Assembly (NCBI RefSeq): GCF_001787335.1
Contig: NZ_CP014674.1
Span: 1,382,501-1,446,500, forward strand
DNA length: 64,000 nt
DNA from: Kozakia baliensis
Lineage (GTDB): Bacteria; Pseudomonadota; Alphaproteobacteria; Acetobacterales; Acetobacteraceae
Reading direction: 5' to 3'
Numbering within the stretch: position 1 is the stretch's first letter; every line of letters begins with the position of its first letter. The position numbers and the translations under genes were made by a program. Shown in pieces: positions 56,514-64,000 of this stretch. Below the pieces are notes generated by a model. The model was not told the DNA's origin, did no database searches, and saw only the letters and a list, made by a program, of their open reading frames with translations.

Positions 56514-56825
56514 GGTGGGTTCTTCTTGTCTGAACAAAAAGAGATCACGCCTTCAGATTAATTTGTGAAATTGTCCACTTCTTTACGCCGGATGGGATTG
56601 ACATCTTTTAATTACAGGGTTTTGCAAGCTTTTTGGGTACTTTCCCTCGCAAAAACAAGTATAATCAAGATGTTAACCTTATCTGCTTAAAAAATAGGCA
56701 AAACGAAGGCACTCAAGCCAAACTGCGCCTGTCATCGATTTGTCACGAGTTATCCCACAGACTTGTCCACAGCTTCGGTGGATGAAGCCGACAGGAAACC
56801 GGAGAGCCGGGAAACACATCTCACC
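56514..56825. other. AT-rich region upstream of uvrC
   Basis: 312 bases without a credible gene. It contains a perfect TTGACA (56598-56603), a TATAAT (56660-56665), and three sequences resembling DnaA boxes (56571-56579, 56750-56759, 56763-56771). No tRNA or clear hairpin terminator is present. Confidence 0.6.
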
Positions 56826-58769
56826 ATGAGCGACTTGCTTCACCAACCTGCCGATGTTCAGGACCGCGCGTTTCAAAAGACCTTTTCGAACGCGCAGGCC
56901 GCGGATGCTCGCCCTCGCGGGGTGGAAGCTATTCGAGAAGCGCTGAAGACCATTCCTTACTCGCCGGGTGTGTATCGTATGCTCGGCAGCAAAGGAGAGG
57001 TGCTCTACGTCGGCAAGGCGCTCAGCCTGAAAAAGCGGGTGACGTCCTACACCCGTATTCAGCAATTGCCGGAACGGCTGCGCCAGATGGTGACTCTGAC
57101 CGTCTCGATGGAAGTCGTCACTACCCATACGGAAGCGGACGCGCTGCTGCTTGAAGCGAATTACATCAAGCGCATGAAGCCGCGTTACAACATCCTTCTG
57201 CGCGACGATAAATCCTATCCCTGGCTCATGCTGACGGAAGACAGTGAATACCCGCAGATTACCAAGCAACGCGGCAAACCGGTGAAAGGCGCTACTTATT
57301 GGGGGCCGTTCGCTTCGGCATGGTCCGTCAATCAGACGCTCAATCTCATTGAGCGGAGCTTCCTGCTGCGCTCTTGCAGCGATAGCGTTTTCAGCTCTCG
57401 TACGCGTCCATGCCTGCTCTATCAAATCCGCCGTTGTTCAGCGCCCTGCGTCGAGCGCATTTCGCCGCAGGACTATGCCGAACTGGTCGAACAAGCCAAA
57501 CAATTCCTTTCGGGAAAGAACAACGAACTTAAGCGCGAACTTGCCATAGAAATGGAGCGCGCGGCGGAAGCCATGGAGTTCGAGCGCGCGGCCGTTATCC
57601 GCGATCGTATCCGCGGTTTCGCCAGCATGCAGGATTCGGGCGTCGTCAATCCCAGCAGTATTGAAGACGCCGACGTGGTGGCGCTTTGGCAGCAGGCAGG
57701 CCAGACCTGCATTCAGGTCTTCTTCATTCGCGGCGGTCGCAATAATGGCAACCGCGCTTTCTTCCCGGAACATGGGCAAGATGAGAGTGCTGCTGATATC
57801 CTCTCGGCCTTCCTTCTTCAATTTTATGACGACAAGCCACCACCGCCCTCTATTCTCGTCAACGAGGAGGTCGGAGAGCAGGCGCTGGTCGAACAAGCTC
57901 TAACGATTCGGCGGGAGCGTAAAGTAGAAATTTCTCGCCCGCAGCGGGGTGAGAAACGAGAAGTCGTGGAGCATGCGGCCACGAATGCGCGCGAAGCCTT
58001 GGAGCGTCGCCTGGCGGAAAGCACCGGGCAGCGAAAACTGCTCGAAGGCGTAGCGGCGTTATTCGGCTTGCCCGATACGCCGAAACGGATCGAGACATAC
58101 GACAACTCCCATATTATGGGACAAAGCGCCTACGGCGTGATGATTGTCGGCGGGCTGGAAGGATTCAACAAACGCGCTTATCGCAAATACGGTATTAAGG
58201 GAAATATCGCGCCAGGCGATGACTTTGCCATGATGCGTGAAGTGATGGAACGACGTTTTGGTAAAAAGGCACGGGGCGAGGGGGATGAACGCCCTGAAGA
58301 CTGGCCTGATCTTTTGCTGATCGACGGCGGGCTTGGGCAATATCGCGCTGTGCGTGGCGTGTTGGATGAATTGGGCGTTACCGACGTGCCGATGGTAGCG
58401 ATCGCCAAGGGACCGGATCGCGATGCCGGGCGTGAATGGTTCTATACTGCCGACAAGGCACCGTTCCAGCTCCCGCCGCGCGATCCGGTGTTGTATTACC
58501 TACAGCGCCTCCGCGACGAGGCCCATCGCTTCGCCATCACCACGCATCGTGCCGGCCGTTCTAAAAAGCTCGTGAAATCCGAGCTGGATGACATTCCCGG
58601 CATTGGCGCCGCCCGCAAGCGCGCCCTGCTCAATCATTTCGGTTCGGCGCGTGGTGTCAAACAAGCGGGATTGCAGGAACTGGCGGCGGTGGAAGGCATT
58701 AATTCCGAAACGGCTCGCGCCATTTATGGTCGATTTCATCCTGAATGGGCGCGAGAACAAGAAAACTGA
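56826..58769 (+). CDS. uvrC: Excinuclease ABC subunit C
   Basis: Makes both incisions in nucleotide excision repair with UvrA and UvrB. 647 residues. The GIY-YIG domain ([20 protein letters not shown]) lies near 45-65, [17 protein letters not shown] follows, the Cys-rich [18 protein letters not shown] and a UVR motif ([20 protein letters not shown]) are central, the RNase H-like UvrC domain includes [17 protein letters not shown] and [11 protein letters not shown], and the end carries helix-hairpin-helix units ([20 protein letters not shown]). ATG 56826 is preferred over a TTG at 56763. Confidence 0.97.
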   Translation: MSDLLHQPADVQDRAFQKTFSNAQAADARPRGVEAIREALKTIPYSPGVYRMLGSKGEVLYVGKALSLKKRVTSYTRIQQLPERLRQMVTLTVSMEVVTTHTEADALLLEANYIKRMKPRYNILLRDDKSYPWLMLTEDSEYPQITKQRGKPVKGATYWGPFASAWSVNQTLNLIERSFLLRSCSDSVFSSRTRPCLLYQIRRCSAPCVERISPQDYAELVEQAKQFLSGKNNELKRELAIEMERAAEAMEFERAAVIRDRIRGFASMQDSGVVNPSSIEDADVVALWQQAGQTCIQVFFIRGGRNNGNRAFFPEHGQDESAADILSAFLLQFYDDKPPPPSILVNEEVGEQALVEQALTIRRERKVEISRPQRGEKREVVEHAATNAREALERRLAESTGQRKLLEGVAALFGLPDTPKRIETYDNSHIMGQSAYGVMIVGGLEGFNKRAYRKYGIKGNIAPGDDFAMMREVMERRFGKKARGEGDERPEDWPDLLLIDGGLGQYRAVRGVLDELGVTDVPMVAIAKGPDRDAGREWFYTADKAPFQLPPRDPVLYYLQRLRDEAHRFAITTHRAGRSKKLVKSELDDIPGIGAARKRALLNHFGSARGVKQAGLQELAAVEGINSETARAIYGRFHPEWAREQEN

Positions 58770-58848
58770 AAGGACTTGGCGCTTCGGCCCGGACGCCTTA
58801 TGAGTTCCTAGCGTATCGGAAGCCGATGATCTGTTCGAGGGGTGGCAC

Positions 58849-59457
58849 ATGCTGACGGATCTTCCCAATGTCCTGACATTGCTGCGAATCGCTTCTATTC
58901 CGATATTGGTGACGCTTGTCGCCGTTCAGGCGCCTTGGGCAGATGCGATGGCATGCGTGATCTATGTCGCTGCCTGCATCACCGATTATCTGGACGGTAT
59001 GCTGGCGCGGCGCTGGAAGCAGAATTCGGATCTGGGCCGTATGATGGACCCAATTGCCGATAAGCTCCTAGTCGGCGCGCTTCTTCTGACATTGGCGGGA
59101 TACAGCAAGCTCACGCTCGGCTCTTTGTTCGCGGCCATCATCATTATGTTGCGCGAAATCCTGGTGAGCGGATTGCGCGAATATATGGCGACGCAACGCG
59201 CCACCTTGCCTTCCACACGTTTGGCAAAATGGAAAACCGGTATTCAGATGGTCGCCATCGGCATGTTGCTCGCAGGCGATTCGACCGCTGCCTTGATCGA
59301 TATGCCTTGGCTGCCGGTGGGCCGCCTGGGAGGCGCGCTTTTGTGGTTTTCGGTCATACCAACAGTCGTCAGCGGGTGGGGTTATCTGCTCGCAGGTGTT
59401 ACGCGAATGACGCAGGCGGCAAAATCCGCCCGCCTTGCCTCTAAAGCAGCCCCTTGA
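58849..59457 (+). CDS. pgsA: CDP-diacylglycerol-glycerol-3-phosphate 3-phosphatidyltransferase
   Basis: Inner-membrane enzyme making phosphatidylglycerophosphate, precursor of phosphatidylglycerol and cardiolipin. 202 residues with about five helices. The CDP-alcohol phosphotransferase motif DG(x)2AR(x)8G(x)3D(x)3D is intact in DYLDGMLARRWKQNSDLGRM followed by MDPIADK. It starts 79 bases after uvrC; uvrC-pgsA adjacency is common in proteobacteria. Confidence 0.95.
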   Translation: MLTDLPNVLTLLRIASIPILVTLVAVQAPWADAMACVIYVAACITDYLDGMLARRWKQNSDLGRMMDPIADKLLVGALLLTLAGYSKLTLGSLFAAIIIMLREILVSGLREYMATQRATLPSTRLAKWKTGIQMVAIGMLLAGDSTAALIDMPWLPVGRLGGALLWFSVIPTVVSGWGYLLAGVTRMTQAAKSARLASKAAP

Positions 59458-59537
59458 AACATTTCTCTTTTCACTTCCGTCTGGCATGGTGCTCTCGCTG
59501 ACGCTAGAGAAAGCGCTCAGGCAAACGGGAGTAAAAA

Positions 59538-60104
59538 ATGCGGAAAGCCGCTCTTTTGGCACTACCAATCTTTTTGAGCGGATGTTCCGGATTTGGTAAG
59601 TTCTTTCACGACACCGCAACTCTTCCAGGCGAGAATCCAAATATGCCTACGGGGGATGCGGAAAATCTTGAGAGAGCACGCGGGCATGCTTACCAAGCGC
59701 TGCCAATACTTCCAGAAGCCGGAAATATCTGGCCGGGCGCTCCACAACCTTTGCCGACATTGCGTGACGTGGAAAATAGCAAGCGCGGCATTGCTGATTC
59801 ACTCAGCGACCCGAACAGCTATTACGGCAGCATGACAGGCGGCAGCCTGCACGAAGGGCAAGACACCGGACCGCAAATGCCGAGCGGCGCTGCCATTAGT
59901 GCTGGAGAAGAAAACGACGCCCATAATGGCGTGCGCGATTTCTCAGGGCCGGGCATCTCCGCCGTGCCTGATAATGCTGCCAAATATGGTGCGCATCAAA
60001 ACCGTGCCAACACGATCGTCATTCCGAATGGAGATGGCACGAGCACTCTTATTTCTCCGGATGGCTCGGTGAAGATCCGCAAGGATACACCGGCCACCCA
60101 TTAA
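59538..60104 (+). CDS. Putative lipoprotein, function unknown
   Basis: 188 residues with a lipoprotein signal MRKAALLALPIFLSGCSGFG (lipobox LSGC, Cys at 16), so likely outer-membrane anchored. The mature part is hydrophilic and rich in Pro, Gly and Asn, with no long helix. It ends in NTIVIPNGDGTSTLISPDGS, a beta-hairpin-like segment. I recognise no family. CGGGAG precedes the ATG. It converges on lexA with nine bases between stops. Confidence 0.75.
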   Translation: MRKAALLALPIFLSGCSGFGKFFHDTATLPGENPNMPTGDAENLERARGHAYQALPILPEAGNIWPGAPQPLPTLRDVENSKRGIADSLSDPNSYYGSMTGGSLHEGQDTGPQMPSGAAISAGEENDAHNGVRDFSGPGISAVPDNAAKYGAHQNRANTIVIPNGDGTSTLISPDGSVKIRKDTPATH

Positions 60105-60113
60105 GAACGCTCT

Positions 60114-60839
60114 TTAGTCGTAGCGCCGATAAAGCCCGACGAGACGTCCTTGAATACGCACTCGGTCCGATGGGAAGATCCGAGTTTCGTAACTGGCGTT
60201 GGCGGGCTCGAGCGCAATGGAATTGCCATGGCGGCGCAAACGTTTCAGCGTCACTTCCTGGCCATCGATCAATGCCACAATGATCTGGCCGTTTTCCGCG
60301 ACGTCGCCCTGGCGGATTAAAACGATATCTCCATCCAGTATCCCGGCTTCGATCATTGAATCGCCCGAGACTTCCAGCGCGTAATGCGCGCCGTGGCCCA
60401 AGAGATTCGCTGGAACCTGAATATGATCGCCATTCTCACGCAACGCTTCGATCGGCAAGCCTGCGGCGATCCGTCCATAGAGGGGAAGGCTGACCGGCCC
60501 ATCGACATCGTTCGCGCCTGCTGCACCGGCAGCACTTCCGAAGCGCGCCTGCACGACGTTTGAATGACCCCCCAGTGCAGGGTCGGCATTTGCCCCCAGA
60601 TTAGACGTATCGACCAAACTGGGCATCGGCGGCATTTTCACGACTTCGAGCGCACGCGCCCGATGGTGATGACGGCGCAGAAAGCCACGCTCTTCAAGCG
60701 CCGAGATCAGACGATGGATGCCTGACTTGGAACGCAGTTCGAGCGCGTCTTTCATCTCATCGAAGGATGGTGAGAAGCCGGTGCGCTTAAGATGATCGTC
60801 AATATAGAGAAGTAACTGATGTTGCTTGCGCGTCAGCAT
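60114..60839 (-). CDS. lexA: LexA SOS repressor
   Basis: A 241-residue repressor of the DNA damage response, inactivated by RecA-stimulated self-cleavage. The winged helix ([38 protein letters not shown]) is followed by a long linker of about 50 residues, the Ala-Gly cleavage site in [11 protein letters not shown], and the S24 protease domain with Ser in [12 protein letters not shown] and Lys in [15 protein letters not shown] precedes the ATG. A canonical alphaproteobacterial SOS box lies 54 bases upstream, so it represses itself. Confidence 0.97.
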   Translation of the reverse strand: MLTRKQHQLLLYIDDHLKRTGFSPSFDEMKDALELRSKSGIHRLISALEERGFLRRHHHRARALEVVKMPPMPSLVDTSNLGANADPALGGHSNVVQARFGSAAGAAGANDVDGPVSLPLYGRIAAGLPIEALRENGDHIQVPANLLGHGAHYALEVSGDSMIEAGILDGDIVLIRQGDVAENGQIIVALIDGQEVTLKRLRRHGNSIALEPANASYETRIFPSDRVRIQGRLVGLYRRYD

Positions 60840-60892
60840 AAAGACTCCTGCCGCATTTAAAACCAGGATGAACTGGCCTTAATCCTATTTTG

Positions 60893-60907
60893 TTCTACAT
60901 AGGTTCT
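60893..60907 (-). promoter_or_regulatory. SOS box of lexA
   Basis: GTTCTACATAGGTTC is an exact match to the alphaproteobacterial LexA site GTTC-N7-GTTC, 54 bases upstream of the lexA ATG. It is a direct repeat, unlike the enterobacterial CTGT palindrome. I found no second copy upstream of uvrC. Confidence 0.85.
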
Positions 60908-61073
60908 ATATTGTAGCGGAGCAAGGAAATTTATCACATCTTTGCATGATTTTCCGCCTTTCGTTGACGGAAAGGCTTGACCCAGGCGCTCGTTGTCCGC
61001 ATGTATGCCGCCATCTTCGTTATCCGCTGCCGTCATTGTCGCGTGCAGCGACATCGTCAGTTTTGAGGATCCC

Positions 61074-61241
61074 ATGGCTAAGACTAACGTCATTCAGATC
61101 CGTCTCGTTTCGACGGCGGATACTGGTTATTTCTACGTTACTAAGAAGAATGCTCGTTCCGCAACGGGCAAGATGGAAGTGCGTAAATACGACCCCGTCG
61201 TGCGCAAGCACGTCGCTTTCCGCGAAGCCAAGATTAAGTAA
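61074..61241 (+). CDS. rpmG: Ribosomal protein bL33
   Basis: 55-residue protein of the large ribosomal subunit, near the E site. The sequence [20 protein letters not shown] followed by [20 protein letters not shown] is diagnostic. It has no cysteines, so it is the zinc-independent form. ATG 61074 is the family start with GAGGA upstream; the open frame begins 27 codons earlier without similarity. A strong terminator follows. Confidence 0.97.
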   Translation: MAKTNVIQIRLVSTADTGYFYVTKKNARSATGKMEVRKYDPVVRKHVAFREAKIK

Positions 61242-61260
61242 TCTTCCAGGCTTCCTGAGC

Positions 61261-61297
61261 AATAAAAAAGGGCGGTTCATGACCGCCCTTTTTTATT
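61261..61297. terminator. Bidirectional intrinsic terminator between rpmG and ftsB
   Basis: AATAAAAAAGGGCGGT and ACCGCCCTTTTTTATT pair perfectly over 16 bases with loop TCATG, with T-tracts on both strands, ending the two convergent genes. Confidence 0.95.
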
Positions 61298-61303
61298 GCC
61301 TGC

Positions 61304-61633
61304 TTAATAAAGCTTTTCGTGTGGTCCATAGGGGATCACGATATCGCCCCCTTTGGCGAGATTGAGCATGGCTCGGGAACGCTCATCGAGCATATCGGCA
61401 TCGAGCGCACGCTCATTCAAACTGCTGATACGGCGCTTCCATACGATCTGTTCGGATTTCGAATCCTGCTGCGCCTGAAGGGCTTGTTCACGCAACTGAA
61501 GCTGCGTGTGGTAAGCATGCATTCCATGCTCGCCGTGAAGGGCATTCCAACCGAAATAAACGCTCAGCCCCAAGAAAAGCGTCGGAGGAATAATCGCGCG
61601 CACGGCACGGCGGATATGACGAACAATCTGCAC
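61304..61633 (-). CDS. ftsB: Cell division protein FtsB (DivIC/septum initiator family)
   Basis: About 109 residues, a bitopic inner-membrane protein of the FtsQLB divisome complex. A basic N terminus (RHIRRAVRAI) is followed by one helix (IPPTLFLGLSVYFGWNAL), a periplasmic coiled coil (QLQLREQALQAQQDSKSEQI) and the family end LDERSRAMLNLAKGGDIVIP. The frame has no ATG: GTG 61633 gives a typical start, and TTG 61657 would add eight residues. It lies downstream of eno on the same strand, an arrangement common in proteobacteria. Confidence 0.85.
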   Translation of the reverse strand: MQIVRHIRRAVRAIIPPTLFLGLSVYFGWNALHGEHGMHAYHTQLQLREQALQAQQDSKSEQIVWKRRISSLNERALDADMLDERSRAMLNLAKGGDIVIPYGPHEKLY

Positions 61634-61733
61634 GTTGTTTATGGAGCCTCGTCCCAATCAGCCTACGACTTTATGCCGCAACAGCTAAGTCATACCGCAA
61701 CAGAGACGAGGAACTCAATTTATTCCCATAAGA

Positions 61734-61761
61734 AAGGGGAGTGTCTGAAACATTCCCCCTT
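61734..61761 (-). terminator. Possible terminator after eno
   Basis: AAGGGG (61734-61739) pairs with CCCCTT (61756-61761). On the minus strand the stem is followed by TCTTAT, just past the eno stop at 61769. The stem is short and the tail imperfect. Confidence 0.4.
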
Positions 61762-61768
61762 CATTATT

Positions 61769-63082
<1,314 letters not shown>

Positions 63083-63146
63083 TCACAAGGAGACGGCGCG
63101 AGCATTCTGTCAACCGTCGAAATGCATGTGAAAAGGACGCTATTAC

Positions 63147-63635
63147 GTGAAACGTCTTCCCCTTCTAGCCATTGTGCTGAGCGTCGCAGGTTTGTTACCT
63201 TTTCTGGGGCTAGCCTTCGCAATTCTATTTTTGGGCACAGTAGGGCCAGTCCCGCGTTTGGGCGTGGCATTGTTAAGCTACGGTGCTGTCATTCTATCTT
63301 TTCTTGGCGCCGTGCATTGGGGCTTCGCGCTCGAACAACCTGCGATCATCACGAAATCGGGAACGGATCAACTGGATCGACAAAGGCTGGCATTTGGCGT
63401 CTGTCCAGCGCTTTGGGCCTGGGCAGCGCTCTATGTCGGCTTGGTCTGGTCGCCACGCGGCGGGGTTTTACTGGAAATCATCGGCTTTCTCGTCACCTGG
63501 GCGATTGAGCGCGCCGCTTATCGTCGCGGGGCCTTGCCGCCTGGCTATTTGATGCTGCGCACCGTGCTCACCACCGTTGCGGTGCTTTGCCTCGCCGTGG
63601 CGCTGATTTCGCCGCTACAAGATTATATGATCTGA
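63147..63635 (+). CDS. DUF3429 family membrane protein
   Basis: 162 residues with five hydrophobic segments. The typical block SYGAVILSFLGAVHWGFAL lies near residues 44-62 and RLAFGVCPALWAWAALYVGL near 80-99. Function unknown; the family is found in many alphaproteobacteria. It diverges from eno with 97 bases between them and converges on the OsmC-family gene, overlapping its 3' end by 13 bases. Confidence 0.85.
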   Translation: MKRLPLLAIVLSVAGLLPFLGLAFAILFLGTVGPVPRLGVALLSYGAVILSFLGAVHWGFALEQPAIITKSGTDQLDRQRLAFGVCPALWAWAALYVGLVWSPRGGVLLEIIGFLVTWAIERAAYRRGALPPGYLMLRTVLTTVAVLCLAVALISPLQDYMI

Positions 63636-64000
63636 AAAGCAGGTTCGCAGGTAATGGGAAAATTCACCGAGCGTGCAATGAAACAATGCGCGTGGGCCTG
63701 CTCATGCAAAGCCGCCGCGCGCTGAAGATCGCTTCCTCCGGCCAGTGTGATTCGCGGATGCAGCGTAACGCTGAGAAATTCTCCTGCGCCGTTGCCCGAT
63801 TCGGTCATCACGCCTTCCGCATCGTCCTCGTAGGACGTGACGATAATACCCGCGCCCGCACAGAGGCCGAGATACCAAAGTTTATGACAGGCGCTGAGAG
63901 ACGCCAGTAATAGCTCCTCCGGATTCCAACGCGTTGGGTCTCCGTGGAAACTGGGGTCAGCAGAGCCGGAAATGTCCGGCTTGCCTTCGGTTTTTATATC
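63623..64000 (-). CDS. OsmC-family peroxiredoxin-like protein, 5' end outside the window
   Basis: The minus-strand frame is open to the edge of the window; 125 C-terminal codons are present. It contains RWNPEELLLASLSACHKLWY with the first active-site Cys and EQAHAHCFIARSVNFPITCE with the second, the cysteine pair of OsmC/Ohr-type organic hydroperoxide reductases. The spacing and the HxxxHxxCF-like motif fit the OsmC (YhfA-like) branch more than Ohr. An internal ATG at 63811 is not the start. Confidence 0.88.
   Translation of the reverse strand, partial: DIKTEGKPDISGSADPSFHGDPTRWNPEELLLASLSACHKLWYLGLCAGAGIIVTSYEDDAEGVMTESGNGAGEFLSVTLHPRITLAGGSDLQRAAALHEQAHAHCFIARSVNFPITCEPAFQII

Noticed and set aside
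56524-56540. GTTC-N9-GAAC near uvrC as a second SOS box
   Set aside because: The alphaproteobacterial LexA site is a direct repeat with seven-base spacing; this is an inverted pair with nine.

Overview
The window looks like a chromosomal stretch of an acetic acid bacterium (Alphaproteobacteria, Acetobacteraceae; a relative of Asaia, Kozakia, Gluconobacter or Acetobacter). The evidence is a bacterial pyruvate decarboxylase, a phosphoketolase with acetate kinase, an Entner-Doudoroff edd-eda pair, a polyol ABC transporter with its own dehydrogenase and kinase, a metX-metW pair, and a lexA gene carrying the alphaproteobacterial SOS box GTTC-N7-GTTC. The DNA is moderately GC-rich with a few AT-rich islands. 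I saw no tRNA, rRNA, CRISPR array or prophage. The species cannot be named from this sequence alone.

Layout. 1-4.6 kb: the end of metX, metW, an amino-sugar kinase of the BadF/BcrA ATPase family, a nitroreductase, and a DEAD-box RNA helicase with a long leader. 4.7-16.5 kb, central carbon block: on the minus strand an outer-membrane porin, pyruvate decarboxylase and an MFS transporter; divergent on the plus strand ackA, xfp, a HAD phosphatase, murQ and anmK. The divergent intergenic region holds two FNR/CRP-type boxes (TTGAT-N4-GTCAA), one serving each direction. 16.5-25.1 kb: a fluoride channel fused to a UspA-like domain, a glutathione transferase, and a minus-strand polyol operon (FGGY pentulose kinase, binding protein, two permeases, ATPase, short-chain dehydrogenase). 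25.3-27.0 kb: an IS110-family insertion sequence with structured flanks next to a probable IS630 remnant. 27.2-34 kb: edd-eda, then a tripartite drug efflux operon (EmrB-like, EmrA-like, NodT-like lipoprotein). 34-48.3 kb: a YdjM-like membrane protein, purH, a secreted protein made of two repeats, an AGE-family isomerase, an S9 peptidase, a low-GC GT-C-type membrane protein, an aldo/keto reductase, clpB, a GH39 hydrolase and a deoxyribosyltransferase-like protein. 48.4-64 kb, housekeeping: guaB, an RsmB-type methyltransferase, an NhaP-type antiporter, a YkuD-domain protein, an orphan OmpR-type regulator, exonuclease III, an M19 dipeptidase, uvrC, pgsA, a lipoprotein, lexA, rpmG, ftsB, eno, a DUF3429 protein and the end of an OsmC-family gene.

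How it fits together. Sugars and polyols enter and are converted to Entner-Doudoroff and pentose-phosphate intermediates (edd-eda, pentulose kinase, eno). Phosphoketolase plus acetate kinase turn xylulose 5-phosphate into acetate and ATP, and pyruvate decarboxylase sends pyruvate to acetaldehyde. The paired FNR-type boxes suggest these two branches respond together to oxygen or redox state. MurQ, AnmK and the amino-sugar kinase point to recycling of cell-wall sugars.

Start codons were reassigned wherever ribosome binding sites, overlap with a neighbour or family length argued against the longest open frame; each entry says so. All family assignments come from reading motifs by eye, with no database search.
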